Under the pieces are notes generated by a model that saw nothing but the letters and a program-made list of their open reading frames with translations, did not search any database and was not told the origin of the DNA. This document shows positions 49,533-59,209 of a stretch of DNA of 64,000 bases, one piece after another (position 1 is the stretch's first letter; each line of letters starts with the position of its first letter). The stretch spans positions 620,001 through 684,000 of the forward strand of contig NZ_JABBYO010000001.1 of NCBI RefSeq assembly GCF_012958305.1. The letters are read 5' to 3'. The position numbers and the translations under genes were made by a program. This DNA comes from Tautonia rosea. GTDB lineage: Bacteria; Planctomycetota; Planctomycetia; Isosphaerales; Isosphaeraceae.

Positions 49533-49730
49533 ATGAATTCGAAGCATCTGCATACCCCGGTCTCGACCCGCGCACGCTGCCCTGTCTGCCAGCAGCCTGT
49601 TTACTCGCGGGCCGGGATTCATCCGCAATGCGCTGTACGACAGGCCGAACTCCCGCGTCAAAAAGTCAAGGCGACGAAGTCTTCTCCTGAATCGTCGACT
49701 CCCATTGCCGGGGGCACCGAAGCCGTTTGA
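49533..49730 (+). CDS. Small Cys-rich (zinc-binding) protein
   Basis: 65 residues from MNSKHLHTPVSTRARCPVCQ. The core CPVCQQPVYSRAGIHPQCAV has CxxC and a His/Cys pair (HPQC) that together can hold one zinc. The remainder is Lys/Ser/Thr-rich (AELPRQKVKATKSSPESSTP). I do not know its function; its size and position, 119 bases after the RRM gene and next to a SprT-like protein, suggest a nucleic-acid-related role. GGGAGC lies at a good distance from the ATG. Frames open further upstream but the RRM-side part looks unlike protein. Confidence 0.6.
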   Translation: MNSKHLHTPVSTRARCPVCQQPVYSRAGIHPQCAVRQAELPRQKVKATKSSPESSTPIAGGTEAV

Positions 49731-49862
49731 GGTCCACACCAGGGTTCGGTTTTCCACTCCGCTTCGTCTGATTGTGCTTGTCCCGTCACCCTCGGGTGTC
49801 CGGAAGAACCATGGTTCTTGGTGCGCGCATGTCGTCGATTCTTGCTCGACGACCCGACGTGT

Positions 49863-50480
49863 TCATTCAGGTGTTCTCGGACGCCAGACGAGTTCAAGAC
49901 GTTGTGAGCATCGACAGCGGTACACCCCACTCTTTGGTCTACGAACTCGGAAGTATTGCGTTCCGCACGCTGCACAGGTCGATTCCCATCGAGCGTTGCA
50001 CTGCGCTGTGAGTGGTACTTCAGGCATTCGAGCCGGATCTCCTTTGTACTCAAAGGTCAAGGGGGAGCGGGCGGCACATTTGCAACGGTAGCCGCTCAGG
50101 CTCTTCGGTTGGCGATAGTAGTGGACGGTTTTCTGACACGATGGACAGGTTGCCTGCCAGTCTCCTGGCTGCACGGCAAGGGTGTTCGATGTCTCGCAGG
50201 ATCGAGGAGTGGCTCCCAGTCGGATCGCGACGGCCTTCCAGGCTGGGCCGTGTCCGGCATCTGGCCCGGCGATCGCGTGAGCAATTTCGTGCAAGAGGGT
50301 GTCACGCACCATCTCGTCTGGGTTGTTTCGGACGTGATATTCGGCAATTTCGATCCGTTTAAGTCGATACTTACACGCTCCGAGGCGGCGTTTGGTCTGT
50401 GCCAGTCCGAAGGTCCACCCGTGCAAACCTTGTTTGCGCAATTCGTGATGGGCGATGGCGTGCAGTTGCTCCAGATCCAT
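49863..50480 (-). CDS. SprT-like zinc metalloprotease-fold protein
   Basis: 205 residues. The metal site is VRDTLLHEIAHAIAGPDAGH, with HExxH and a third His, preceded by KRIEIAEYHVRNNPDEM. The family (SprT/Spartan) includes DNA-protein crosslink proteases in eukaryotes; bacterial roles are little known. The C-terminal half has zinc ribbons: CPSCQKTVHYYRQPK and later CAACGTQYFRVRR with YRCRC, giving two CxxC pairs plus one CRC. The protein probably works on nucleic acid in the cytoplasm. It is read toward the small Cys-rich gene (convergent, 132 bases apart). Confidence 0.87.
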   Translation of the reverse strand: MDLEQLHAIAHHELRKQGLHGWTFGLAQTKRRLGACKYRLKRIEIAEYHVRNNPDEMVRDTLLHEIAHAIAGPDAGHGPAWKAVAIRLGATPRSCETSNTLAVQPGDWQATCPSCQKTVHYYRQPKSLSGYRCKCAARSPLTFEYKGDPARMPEVPLTAQCNARWESTCAACGTQYFRVRRPKSGVYRCRCSQRLELVWRPRTPE

Positions 50481-50749
50481 GAGTCTTTCTCATCCATTAA
50501 TGGCTCATGAGGAATCGGTCGAACCTGGCGTTGCTTTGAGCCTGTAAGGTCCGAATCGCAAGGGACCGAACGGTTCTGGTTGGGTTGTTGGGGGGATCCC
50601 TTCGAACACTGGCGGAAAGGTCCATGGAGGTTCCCTGGCGGCAGCTTCCTGTTTGATCCTCGGAGAATCCTCCGAGAGGATGGTCGACTCGGGGTGCGGA
50701 TTGGAATCGAACTTTGAGGAACGCGGCCGATCAAGACCGAGGATATGCC

Positions 50750-52252
50750 ATGAGTCGATCGCAGACGACCGTGATTGTTCGAGCCGTCTTCACCCTGATT
50801 CTTGCTTTGGGAGGAAGCAACAGGGTCCATGCGACCGACGACCGTCCTCCAAACGTGGTGCTGATCTTGGCCGACGACCTCGGTTACGCCGAGCTTGGTT
50901 GCTTTGGTCAGAAACGGATTCGGACACCAGTTCTTGATCGACTGGCCTCACAGGGAATGCGACTCACCTCATTCTACAGCGGCAGTCCTGTCTGCGCCCC
51001 GGCTCGCTGTACCTTGATGACTGGCAAGCACACGGGCCATTCCTTTATTCGGAACAATGGCAATCCTCCGGGCCGAATCCGGGATGACGATCGTGGGCTC
51101 TTTCCCGGCCAGAATCCCATTCCTGACCGAGAGGTCACGCTTGCCGAGTTGTTCAAGGAACGAGGGTACGCGACCGGAGCGATCGGGAAGTGGGGACTCG
51201 GCTTTGAAGGGTCGTCCGGCGACCCGAACCGGCAGGGATTTGACCTGTTCTTCGGCTATCTCTGCCAGGCTCACGCACACAATCACTATCCTCGCTTTCT
51301 CTGGAAAAATGGCGAGAAGGTGCCGCTTGCCGGAAACGATCGGGGCCAGACGGGGGCCATCCACGCTCAGGAGGCATTCTCTGATGAGGCACTCCGGTTC
51401 GTCAAAGAAAACCAGGATCGCCCCTTCTTTCTTTACTTGCCGGTCACGATCCCTCACGTCTCGATCCAGGCTCCCGAGGAGTGGATCGCCCGGTACCGTG
51501 GCACGCTGGGCGATGATCCCGAATGGATCAACGAAAACCCGAGGGGATATACTTCGCATCCGACGCCCCACGCGGGGTACGCAGCGATGGTCAGCTATCT
51601 TGACCATGAGATTGGCAGGCTTCTCGAAGCCATCGAAGAACTCGGCTTGAACGACGACACGATCGTCTTTTTCTCGTCTGACAACGGTCCGACACACGAC
51701 CGGGTGGGCGGCGCCGACAGTCCATTCTTTGACTCGACCGGTCCCTTCCGAGGGCTGAAAGGGCAGGTGTACGAGGGGGGCCTCCGCGTGCCGACGATCG
51801 CTCGGTGGCCCGGCCGCATCCCGGAAGGAACCACCACCGATGTCGTCGGATACTTCCCGGATATTCTGCCAACACTGCTCGACCTGGCAGGCTCGGCAGA
51901 CCTGATCCCTGACGACATCGACGGTCTGAGTCTGGCTCCAACCTTACTCGGCAGACCTGAGGATCAGTCGCGGCACGCGTATCTCTACTGGGAATTTCCT
52001 GCCTACGGAGGTCAGCAGGCGCTTCGCCTCGGCAACTGGAAAGGGGTTCGCACCGACTTGATGCGAGGCAAGGATCTGAGCATCGAACTGTACAATCTCG
52101 CATCTGATCCTGGAGAGTTGCACGACCTGGCTAGCGAACACCCCGAGCTGGTTTCGAGGATTGAGCGGCTCATGTTCGAGGCCCGAACCCAGTCTCCGCT
52201 CTTTCCCTTCCCAGCGCTTGACGCTCTGGAAGCTCCGCCTGAGCTCCGATGA
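50750..52252 (+). CDS. Exported sulfatase (arylsulfatase type)
   Basis: 500 residues from the ATG at 50750, preceded by GAGGA. A Sec signal (VIVRAVFTLILALGGSNRVH) is followed by NVVLILADDLGYAELGCFGQ, the metal-binding Asp pair at the start of the S1 sulfatase domain. The active-site motif is YSGSPVCAPARCTLMTGKHT with Cys82 in CxPxR, so it needs formylglycine maturation. More blocks are AIGKWGLGFEG and VFFSSDNGPTHDRVGGADSP. The C-terminal subdomain has RLGNWKGVRTDLMRG. It cleaves sulfate esters, probably of sulfated polysaccharides, in the periplasm or outside the cell. The genes that follow are of the DUF1549 and DUF1501 type; sulfatases are common beside these in planctomycetes. Confidence 0.94.
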   Translation: MSRSQTTVIVRAVFTLILALGGSNRVHATDDRPPNVVLILADDLGYAELGCFGQKRIRTPVLDRLASQGMRLTSFYSGSPVCAPARCTLMTGKHTGHSFIRNNGNPPGRIRDDDRGLFPGQNPIPDREVTLAELFKERGYATGAIGKWGLGFEGSSGDPNRQGFDLFFGYLCQAHAHNHYPRFLWKNGEKVPLAGNDRGQTGAIHAQEAFSDEALRFVKENQDRPFFLYLPVTIPHVSIQAPEEWIARYRGTLGDDPEWINENPRGYTSHPTPHAGYAAMVSYLDHEIGRLLEAIEELGLNDDTIVFFSSDNGPTHDRVGGADSPFFDSTGPFRGLKGQVYEGGLRVPTIARWPGRIPEGTTTDVVGYFPDILPTLLDLAGSADLIPDDIDGLSLAPTLLGRPEDQSRHAYLYWEFPAYGGQQALRLGNWKGVRTDLMRGKDLSIELYNLASDPGELHDLASEHPELVSRIERLMFEARTQSPLFPFPALDALEAPPELR

Positions 52253-52481
52253 GGTACGCGGTTGGTCAGGAGTCCGGAGTTTCTCAGAAGGAGGAATGGT
52301 GTTGCTGGACTCCATGGACCGACATCGCTAGAATCTTTGTTTAACCTCGAATGATCACGGTCGTTGTATCACGCCAACCCGATTCTTTTGAACCGACGCG
52401 AGGACGGGCGGGCTGGCCCTGCAATGGGTCTTGAGGTGAACCCGACAATCCTCGCGAGGTCTTCCCCCGGGCGAGAGGATC

Positions 52482-54596
52482 ATGGTCTTCGCTTCCCCTG
52501 GCCGGCAGACTTCCCTGGTAAGGATTCGAGGGATCAGTGTGTTCCTCGGGTTGGTTCTGAGCACGACGGTTCCCTCGATGGTTGTGGGGGAGGATCTCGC
52601 AGATTGGGCCTGGACGCCTCCGGATCGTCCGACCGTGCCTCAGCCGATGTTGATCGACTGGGTGAAAAATCCGATTGATGCCTTTATCCTGCGGGGGATG
52701 GAGGAGTTCGGACTGGAGCCTGCACCGTCTACCGATCGAGCAACCCTTCTCCGCCGAGTGAGCTTTGATCTGACAGGACTCCCCCCGACGCCCGAAGACG
52801 TTGAGGCGTTTCTGGGTGACTCGAAGCCGGATGCCTATGAGCGGGTTGTCGACCGACTTCTAAACTCACCGCATTATGGAGAGCGATGGGGAAGGCACTG
52901 GCTTGATGTGGTCCGATACGCGGACAGTGACGGATACGAGTATGACGATGCTCGCCCCCATTCCTGGCGATACCGCGATTGGGTGATCAATGCGCTGAAC
53001 GATGATCTGCCCTACGACCGTTTCGTTCTCGAGCAAGTTGCGGGCGACGAGCTTTCACCGGATGATCCGATCGCCCACGTTGCAACGGGTCTCCATCGGC
53101 TCGGGCCGCTTCGTCTGAACGCGGGCAACCAGGAAGAGGAGAAGAACCGACAGGAAGTCTTGACCGAGATGACCGACATGATCGGATCGGCCTTCCTCGG
53201 TCTGACGATCGGCTGTGCCCGATGTCATGACCACAAGTTCGATCCGATTCCTCAGGCCGACTACTTTCGTCTTCAGGCGTTCTTCGCCGGGACTGAATTT
53301 CGAGACCTCTCGCTCGCCTCTGACTCGGAGCAGCGGGCATTCGACGAGCGATTGGAGCGATGGAAGTCGAGACGCGATCGGCTCCGAAAGGAGTTGCGTT
53401 CGCTGGATGAATCAGGATCAGGAGAAGACCCTGCTCGCCGCGACGAGCTGGTTACCGCGATCGACGCCCACGACGCGACCAAGCCTGAGCCTCCGGCCGG
53501 GGTGATGACCGTCTCAGAGGTTGAGTCACATGCGCCGCCGACGTTCATCCTGTTTCGTGGGGAACCTGGTCATCATCTCGACCAGGTTGATCCTCAGTTT
53601 CCGGGAGCGATCAACGGTCCGGACCCTCATCGGATGTCAAAAACAGCGGCTCAGTCGGGGACGGCGGGGCGTCGCGCATCGCTGGCAAGGTGGCTGGCTG
53701 ATCCATCGCACCCGCTGACGGCTCGCGTGATGGTCAATCGCCTCTGGCAGCACCACTTCGGACGGGGGTTGGTGGCCACCCCGAATAATTTCGGCATTAT
53801 GGGCGAGCCGCCGACCCATCCGGATTTGCTTGACTGGTTGGCGGTCGAGTTCGCCGAGGGTGGCTTCCGATTGAAGGCGATGCACCGGTTGATGGTCACT
53901 TCAGCAACGTATCGGCAGTCGTCGAAGGGATCGGATCAAGGTCTGGAGGAGGATCCGGATAACCTATTGCTCAGCAGGATGCCTCGGCGTCGGCTGGAGG
54001 CGGAAGTCTTGCGTGACCAAATTCTTGCCGTGGCCGGTACTCTGAACCGGACTCCTGGAGGGCCGGGAGTTCGATTACCCCTGGAACCCGAGGTTGCGAA
54101 TCAGGTTTACAAGGGGAGATGGGAGCCGACCCCCGATCCCGATGAATACACAAGGCGAAGCATTTACCTGTTTGTGAAGCGCAATATTCCGCTGCCCTTC
54201 ATGGAAGCGTTCGATGCGCCGGATACGCTGGTCTCTTGCGGTGAGCGGAACATCAGCATTCACGCCGGCCAAGCGCTGGCCTTGTTGAACAGTTCGCTTC
54301 TCGACGAACAGTCACGAAACTTCGCGAGGCGTTTGCTCGCCGAGGTTGGGCCGGACCCGGACCTTCTGGCTGACAGAGCGATCGAGTTCGCGTTGTCACG
54401 CCCGGCTCGGCCAGAGGAACGAGCGCGAGCCCGGCAGTTTCTTGAAGGCCAGACCGCACTGTTGGAGGCCGAGGCCGAGGCGAAGGCCCCAGTTCCATCA
54501 CTCCGTTCCGAAGGAGTTGATCCGGCCCTTTGCGCAGCGCTCTCGGACCTTTGCCTGGTCCTGATGAATCTCGATGAATTCCTTTATGTGGATTGA
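52482..54596 (+). CDS. DUF1549/DUF1553 secreted protein with CxxCH motif
   Basis: 704 residues. After a signal peptide (ISVFLGLVLSTTVPSMVVGE), residues about 60-280 form the DUF1549 domain: NPIDAFILRGMEEFGLEPAP, RRVSFDLTGLPPTPEDVEAF, HYGERWGRHWLDVVRYADSD and GCARCHDHKFDPI. The motif CxxCH is at Cys245, Cys248, His249. DUF1553 fills the C-terminal half (RVMVNRLWQHHFGRGLVATP, SATYRQSS, GGPGVRLPLEPEVANQVYKG, CGERNISIHAGQALALLNS). The usual N-terminal cytochrome-like part (PSCyt1) is missing. The family is abundant and almost confined to planctomycetes and relatives; a role in extracellular sugar-polymer use is often suggested but not shown. It is followed by a DUF1501 gene 43 bases later, the usual pairing. 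Confidence 0.92.
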   Translation: MVFASPGRQTSLVRIRGISVFLGLVLSTTVPSMVVGEDLADWAWTPPDRPTVPQPMLIDWVKNPIDAFILRGMEEFGLEPAPSTDRATLLRRVSFDLTGLPPTPEDVEAFLGDSKPDAYERVVDRLLNSPHYGERWGRHWLDVVRYADSDGYEYDDARPHSWRYRDWVINALNDDLPYDRFVLEQVAGDELSPDDPIAHVATGLHRLGPLRLNAGNQEEEKNRQEVLTEMTDMIGSAFLGLTIGCARCHDHKFDPIPQADYFRLQAFFAGTEFRDLSLASDSEQRAFDERLERWKSRRDRLRKELRSLDESGSGEDPARRDELVTAIDAHDATKPEPPAGVMTVSEVESHAPPTFILFRGEPGHHLDQVDPQFPGAINGPDPHRMSKTAAQSGTAGRRASLARWLADPSHPLTARVMVNRLWQHHFGRGLVATPNNFGIMGEPPTHPDLLDWLAVEFAEGGFRLKAMHRLMVTSATYRQSSKGSDQGLEEDPDNLLLSRMPRRRLEAEVLRDQILAVAGTLNRTPGGPGVRLPLEPEVANQVYKGRWEPTPDPDEYTRRSIYLFVKRNIPLPFMEAFDAPDTLVSCGERNISIHAGQALALLNSSLLDEQSRNFARRLLAEVGPDPDLLADRAIEFALSRPARPEERARARQFLEGQTALLEAEAEAKAPVPSLRSEGVDPALCAALSDLCLVLMNLDEFLYVD

Positions 54597-54639
54597 TCAG
54601 TGCGATCATCCGCAGTCTTTCTGCCCCAGGGGTGATCTC

Positions 54640-56112
54640 GTGCGAAACAATCAGGCGTCGCACCCTGCCTTCTGCCCGGGGGCCTCGATCGCGCGGAGTC
54701 GCCGGGAGTTCCTTTCTCGAAGCGCACTCGGATTCGGATCGATGGCCGCCGCCTCTCTGCTCGCCCGGGACGGCCTCCTGCCCAAGGCGATGGCGGAGGA
54801 GGGACGTCTGAACGATCCACTCGGCGCCCGCGCTCCGCACTTCGAGCCGAGGGCCACGTCGGTCATTTTCCTGTTTCTGACGGGCGGGCCGAGCCAGATG
54901 GAGACATTTGACCCGAAGCCGATGCTCAACCGGCTCCACGGTCAGCGTACTCCGGAGAGCTTTGGCAAGGTCACGTTTCAGCAGACAAGCGACGAATCGC
55001 TGTTGCTCGGCTCGAAGCGGACCTTTCGGCCGTGCGGAGAGAGTGGCCTGGTGATGTCGGACCTCTTCCCGCACCTGGCGACCTGCGCGGATGACCTGGC
55101 GGTGATCCGTTCCTGTCACGCCGACAGCATCACCCACGCTCCGGCGATGTATCAGATGAACACCGGTCGAGAGTTGATGGGCCACCCGAGCCTCGGCTCC
55201 TGGGCGGTCTATGGGCTGGGGAACGGAACCGAGAACCTGCCGGCCTTCGTCGTGATGCTCGACCCTGCCGGCCCCTTGACGGGCGGGCCCCCTTGCTGGG
55301 GGTCAGGTTATCTGCCACCGGTCTATCAGGGGATGCCATTCCGGTCGGGAGAGACGCCACTCTTGAATCTTCGGCCCTCGGGGGGACGGAGCCGAGATCG
55401 ACAGCGGGCTGCGCTCGACCTTCTACGCGACCTGAACCACGCCGGAGATCGGGATGCGGTCGACCCGGTTCTGGGGGCCCGGCTCGCGTCGTACGAGCTT
55501 GCCTTCCGAATGCAATCGCATGCAGTCGAGGCCGTCGATGTTGGCGGCGAGACGGAAGAAACCAAATCGCTTTACGGGCTCGACCGGCCCGAAACCGAGG
55601 AGTTCGGCAGACGCTGTCTGCTGGCTCGACGTCTGGTCGAGCGAGGGGTACGGTTCGTCCAGCTCTATCACGGCGGTGGGCCGGGCAACATGACCTGGGA
55701 CGCCCATGGTGATATCGAGGAGAACCATCAGCGGATGGCAGGAGAAGCCGACAAGCCGATCGCAGGCCTCCTCACCGACTTGAAGCGTCGAGGATTGCTC
55801 GATTCGACGCTCGTGGTCTGCGGTGGCGAGTTTGGCCGTACACCGATGTCGCAGGGGAGCACCGGACGCGATCACAATCCCTTCGGTTTCAGCATGTGGC
55901 TCGCGGGAGGTGGGGTAAAGGGTGGTGTGATGGTTGGTGCAACAGACGAGATCGGCCTCCGCGCTGTCGAGTCGCCCAAGCACGTCCGAGACCTGCACGC
56001 GACCATCCTCCACTTGCTTGGGCTCGATCAGTTCGCGTTGACCGTGATCCACGACGGTCGCGAGGAAAAGCTTACGGATACTGGCGGACAGGTGATTTCG
56101 GAGATTCTCTGA
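54640..56112 (+). CDS. DUF1501 (Tat-exported) protein
   Basis: 490 residues from GTG at 54640. A Tat signal (IARSRREFLSRSALGFGSMA) is followed by a domain like alkaline phosphatase/sulfatase relatives: SVIFLFLTGGPSQMETFDPK, SDLFPHLATCADDLAVIRSC, ADSITHAPAMYQMNTGREL, HPSLGSWAVYGLG. The metal-site part has YHGGGPGNMTWDAHGDIEEN and VVCGGEFGRTPMSQGSTGRD followed by HNPFGFSMWLAGGGVKGGVM. It is a periplasmic protein of unknown reaction. It belongs to the unit with the DUF1549/1553 gene just upstream. An ATG at 54574 overlapping that gene was set aside because AGGGGTG precedes the GTG. Confidence 0.92.
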   Translation: MRNNQASHPAFCPGASIARSRREFLSRSALGFGSMAAASLLARDGLLPKAMAEEGRLNDPLGARAPHFEPRATSVIFLFLTGGPSQMETFDPKPMLNRLHGQRTPESFGKVTFQQTSDESLLLGSKRTFRPCGESGLVMSDLFPHLATCADDLAVIRSCHADSITHAPAMYQMNTGRELMGHPSLGSWAVYGLGNGTENLPAFVVMLDPAGPLTGGPPCWGSGYLPPVYQGMPFRSGETPLLNLRPSGGRSRDRQRAALDLLRDLNHAGDRDAVDPVLGARLASYELAFRMQSHAVEAVDVGGETEETKSLYGLDRPETEEFGRRCLLARRLVERGVRFVQLYHGGGPGNMTWDAHGDIEENHQRMAGEADKPIAGLLTDLKRRGLLDSTLVVCGGEFGRTPMSQGSTGRDHNPFGFSMWLAGGGVKGGVMVGATDEIGLRAVESPKHVRDLHATILHLLGLDQFALTVIHDGREEKLTDTGGQVISEIL

Positions 56113-56129
56113 TCCGATCTGCTTGAGGC

Positions 56130-56909
56130 TTACCAGAGCGTGTAACCGCCGTCGATGACCAGGGTCGCACCGGTCATATACGATGAGGCGTCGCTGGCCA
56201 GGTACAGGGCAAGCCCGGCCAGTTCGTGGGGTTGGCCGAGCCGTCCCATTGGAACCATCGATTCCATGCTTGTGCGCAACTCGGGGCGTTCGGTGAACCA
56301 GCGGACGTTCGGATCGGTGAGAAAACCGCCGGGGGCGATTGCGTTGACCGTTACGCCGCGATCGGCCCAGTCGGCCGCCAGAGCCCGGGTCAACTGGATC
56401 ATGGCGGCCTTGGCCGATTCGTAGCCCCGACCGCCGATCCCCTTGGTGGCGATCAGGCCGCTGATCGAGGCGACGTTGATTATCCGGCCCCACCCTTGAG
56501 AAAGCATTGCGCCGCCCAGGATCTTTGACCAAAGGAAGCAACTAGTCAGATTCAGGTCAATGATCCGTTGCCAATCGCTCAGGTCGAGGTCCTCGGTTGG
56601 GGTAGGGATGCGGCGTCCGCCGACGTTGTTGACAAGGATGTCGATCGAACCGAACTCGTCGAGTACCCGACAGGCCGCTGCCTCGCTTGACCCGGGGTCG
56701 CCCACGTCGACCGAAAGAAGGTCGATCCGACGGCCGGTGGTCGAGAGTTCCTGCTGTGCTGTGGCGAGTGTTTCGGGATCCCGGCCAATCAGGACGAGAT
56801 CGGCCCCGGCTTCGGCAAGCCCTCGGGAGACCGCCAGTCCCAGCCCTCGGCTGCCACCCGTAATGCAGGCTCTCCGGCCATCGAGGCGAAATTGATCCAA
56901 AATGGTCAT
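56130..56909 (-). CDS. Short-chain dehydrogenase/reductase
   Basis: 259 residues. The cofactor-binding motif TGGSRGLGLAVSRGLAEAGA has Gly at the three SDR positions. NNVGGRRIPTPTEDL is the NNAG-like element, and IINVASISGLIATKG the catalytic Ser strand. The catalytic Tyr and Lys lie in GGRGYESAKAAMIQLTRALA, and VNAIAPGGFLTDPN follows. It is an NAD(P)-dependent classical SDR like glucose or gluconate dehydrogenases. The substrate is unknown; in this setting a sugar derivative is plausible. It is cytoplasmic, last in the leftward operon of secreted proteins, 84 bases after the upstream stop. Its stop faces the DUF1501 stop at 18 bases. Confidence 0.93.
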   Translation of the reverse strand: MTILDQFRLDGRRACITGGSRGLGLAVSRGLAEAGADLVLIGRDPETLATAQQELSTTGRRIDLLSVDVGDPGSSEAAACRVLDEFGSIDILVNNVGGRRIPTPTEDLDLSDWQRIIDLNLTSCFLWSKILGGAMLSQGWGRIINVASISGLIATKGIGGRGYESAKAAMIQLTRALAADWADRGVTVNAIAPGGFLTDPNVRWFTERPELRTSMESMVPMGRLGQPHELAGLALYLASDASSYMTGATLVIDGGYTLW

Positions 56910-56993
56910 TACGATTCCTTGATTCTTCCGATCAGATTGGTCCGTCGTTCAGGCTGTTCGGATGGGCTCAGGGTGAGACGTGGCAACTTGAGA

Positions 56994-59132
56994 TCAAAGC
57001 ATATTCTCATGGCGAGGTCGGGCACTGAACCTCAACGAGACGTGATGGATCCTGAGCGCTGCCGAAGGGCTTTCCTGAGTGTTCGAGCCCTCAATGGCCT
57101 GCCCGGTTGTGTTCTGGACAACCACTGCAACCCCGAGGCCCTGGCCGATTGCGAAATTCACGTTCCCGGATGTCGAGCCGAGGTAGCGCTCAAGGGTGAA
57201 AGAGCGGGGTTCTCCAAAGGTTGGCCGGAAGTCGATCGAAGCGAGTTCCTGAACCTCTCTCGGATTCTTCGAGGAATTCGCAAAACGAAAGAGGACAAGT
57301 CGGCAGGAGAATCGACCGAGAAACTCCTCGTCGAACTGTTCCGGCGAGTCTCCGCTGCCGCTAGCGGTCACGGTGAAGGTGTATTCGCCTCCGCGAGCGG
57401 ATCGGATCTCCTGCGCAAGGATAGCACTGGCTCCTGAAGCGACGGTGGCATTGGGAGCGACACCGAGAGCGATCTGGCGATCGGGGGTCTCGATTGGCCG
57501 GACGATCAGTCCGTTCGGCTCGGTTTCGGAACCGATTGGCCAGGCTCTCCAGCCTTTGTCTCGGCTTGAAGGAGTCACCGCGATGAGTGGTCGACCCGAG
57601 GAAAAGTCGGTATCGAGCAACTTGCTCGCGTCGTATGGGGGGACAAACGCCGGGTCTCCCCCCGGTTCGCAACGATCGAGCGTTGCAGGAGCATTACCGA
57701 GGAGCGAATACAAGGGCTCGCCACGTGTGATTGGCTGTGGGCGGCCGAGCTTATCTGGGAAGGTGCCGTGGTGATCGATCCCGAGTAAGTGGAAGATGGT
57801 GGCGGTGAGGTCGTGGGGCCGGATCGGTTCGGAGGCCGGCAGCGCACCGTCGCGATCGCTCGAACCGAAAACCTGTCCTCCGGAAATCCCGGCACCTGCC
57901 ATCACGAAGCTGAAGACATTGCCCCAGTGATCGCGACCACCCTGCGCATTGATCCGAGGCGTTCGACCGAACTCGCCGATGGCCACAACCAGCGTTTCGT
58001 CGAGCAGTCCTCGCGATTCGAGGTCCTCAAGTAAGGCCGTAAAGGTGACATCGAACTGGGGGCAGAGGACATCCTGAAGGCGGTCGGCATTCTGTGCGTG
58101 GGTATCCCACATCGGATTATCAACGGCGGAATCGCCGGGTTCTCGGGTCCAGTTGACATGGACCAGTCGCACGCCGGCCTCGATCAGCCGACGAGCCAGC
58201 AGGACGGTCTGTCCCCAGGAATCTCGGCCGTAGCGATCACGAACCTTCGCGGGTTCCTGGCTCAGATCGAATGCGGCCCGAGCCCGACCCGAGGAGACAA
58301 GGTCGTAGGCATGCTGGGCATATCGATCCCAGCCGTCGAGGACTCCGCCCTGTTCAACCGCCCGGAGGTGTCCATCGAGCTGACCGAGCAAGGCTCGACG
58401 ACGGTCGACCCGAAGTTGGGGAAGTTCGGGAGGAAGTTCGAGACCCTCAATGTGATAATCAATCGCTGCGGGATCACCGACGAATCGCTCCGGCTCCCAG
58501 GCTCTGCCAAGGAACCCAGCGGTTTGACCGGCGGGGGTCACACTGTCATTGAGCCGCATCAGGTCGGGAATCCAGACCGTCGAGAGGGCCGGCATCGTCT
58601 CGCTTGGCCGGAGCATCTTGACGATCGAGCCGAAGTAGGGCCAGTCCGTTGGCTTGATCTGGCGAGCGCTACCGGGGCCGTAAGGATAACCCGTCAAGAC
58701 CCAGTAGCCGCTGACGTCGTGGTTCGGGTCGTCGGTGGCGATCGACCGGACGACCGCCAGTTTGTCCGCTATGCGGGCGGTGCGAGGGAGCAACTCGCAG
58801 AAGTGAATGCCAGGAACGTTGGTGGCGATGGGACGGAAAGGACCGCGAATCTCAGCGGGAGCGTCGGGCTTGGGATCGAAGGTTTCGTGCTGAGGGGGGC
58901 CGCCCTGGAGCCACAAGTAGATGACGTTCTTCGCCCGACCGAACGTCACGCCATCAAGCCCATGAGCGAGTGGAGAGGACGTCGGTCCGGCAATCGCCGG
59001 ATTCGGGACGGCACCCGCCCGGAGCAGGTCGCCCAGGCCGAGGCCGAGAACGCTCAGGCCGCCGATGCGGAGCCATTCACGACGGCTCTGACCATCGCAG
59101 AGCCTCGTTGGTTGATCGTCAAGTCCGAACAT
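56994..59132 (-). CDS. DUF1501 protein with C-terminal beta-domain
   Basis: 712 residues from the ATG at 59132, which follows a strong GGAGGGGAGG. A Tat signal (SRREWLRIGGLSVLGLGLGD) is followed by a DUF1501 domain to residue about 450. That domain shows NVIYLWLQGGPPQHETFDPK, RTARIADKLAVVRSIATDDP, VDNPMWDTHAQNADRL, VVAIGEFGRTPRINAQGGRD and HWGNVFSFVMAGAGISGG. About 230 residues follow that DUF1501 proteins usually lack; they form a beta-rich part (EYTFTVTASGSGDSPEQFDE, GRFSCRLVLFRFANSS, NVNFAIGQGLGVAVVVQNTT) like a carbohydrate-binding or fibronectin-type module. It would be exported folded. It lies between the DUF1552 and SDR genes in a leftward operon. Confidence 0.9.
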   Translation of the reverse strand: MFGLDDQPTRLCDGQSRREWLRIGGLSVLGLGLGDLLRAGAVPNPAIAGPTSSPLAHGLDGVTFGRAKNVIYLWLQGGPPQHETFDPKPDAPAEIRGPFRPIATNVPGIHFCELLPRTARIADKLAVVRSIATDDPNHDVSGYWVLTGYPYGPGSARQIKPTDWPYFGSIVKMLRPSETMPALSTVWIPDLMRLNDSVTPAGQTAGFLGRAWEPERFVGDPAAIDYHIEGLELPPELPQLRVDRRRALLGQLDGHLRAVEQGGVLDGWDRYAQHAYDLVSSGRARAAFDLSQEPAKVRDRYGRDSWGQTVLLARRLIEAGVRLVHVNWTREPGDSAVDNPMWDTHAQNADRLQDVLCPQFDVTFTALLEDLESRGLLDETLVVAIGEFGRTPRINAQGGRDHWGNVFSFVMAGAGISGGQVFGSSDRDGALPASEPIRPHDLTATIFHLLGIDHHGTFPDKLGRPQPITRGEPLYSLLGNAPATLDRCEPGGDPAFVPPYDASKLLDTDFSSGRPLIAVTPSSRDKGWRAWPIGSETEPNGLIVRPIETPDRQIALGVAPNATVASGASAILAQEIRSARGGEYTFTVTASGSGDSPEQFDEEFLGRFSCRLVLFRFANSSKNPREVQELASIDFRPTFGEPRSFTLERYLGSTSGNVNFAIGQGLGVAVVVQNTTGQAIEGSNTQESPSAALRIHHVSLRFSARPRHENML

Positions 59133-59209
59133 CCGTCTCCTCCCCTCCGCGGAGCAAGTCCTTACGAAATCCCTGTTCAACGTATCGATCGAATCGACGA
59201 CCCGCAATC

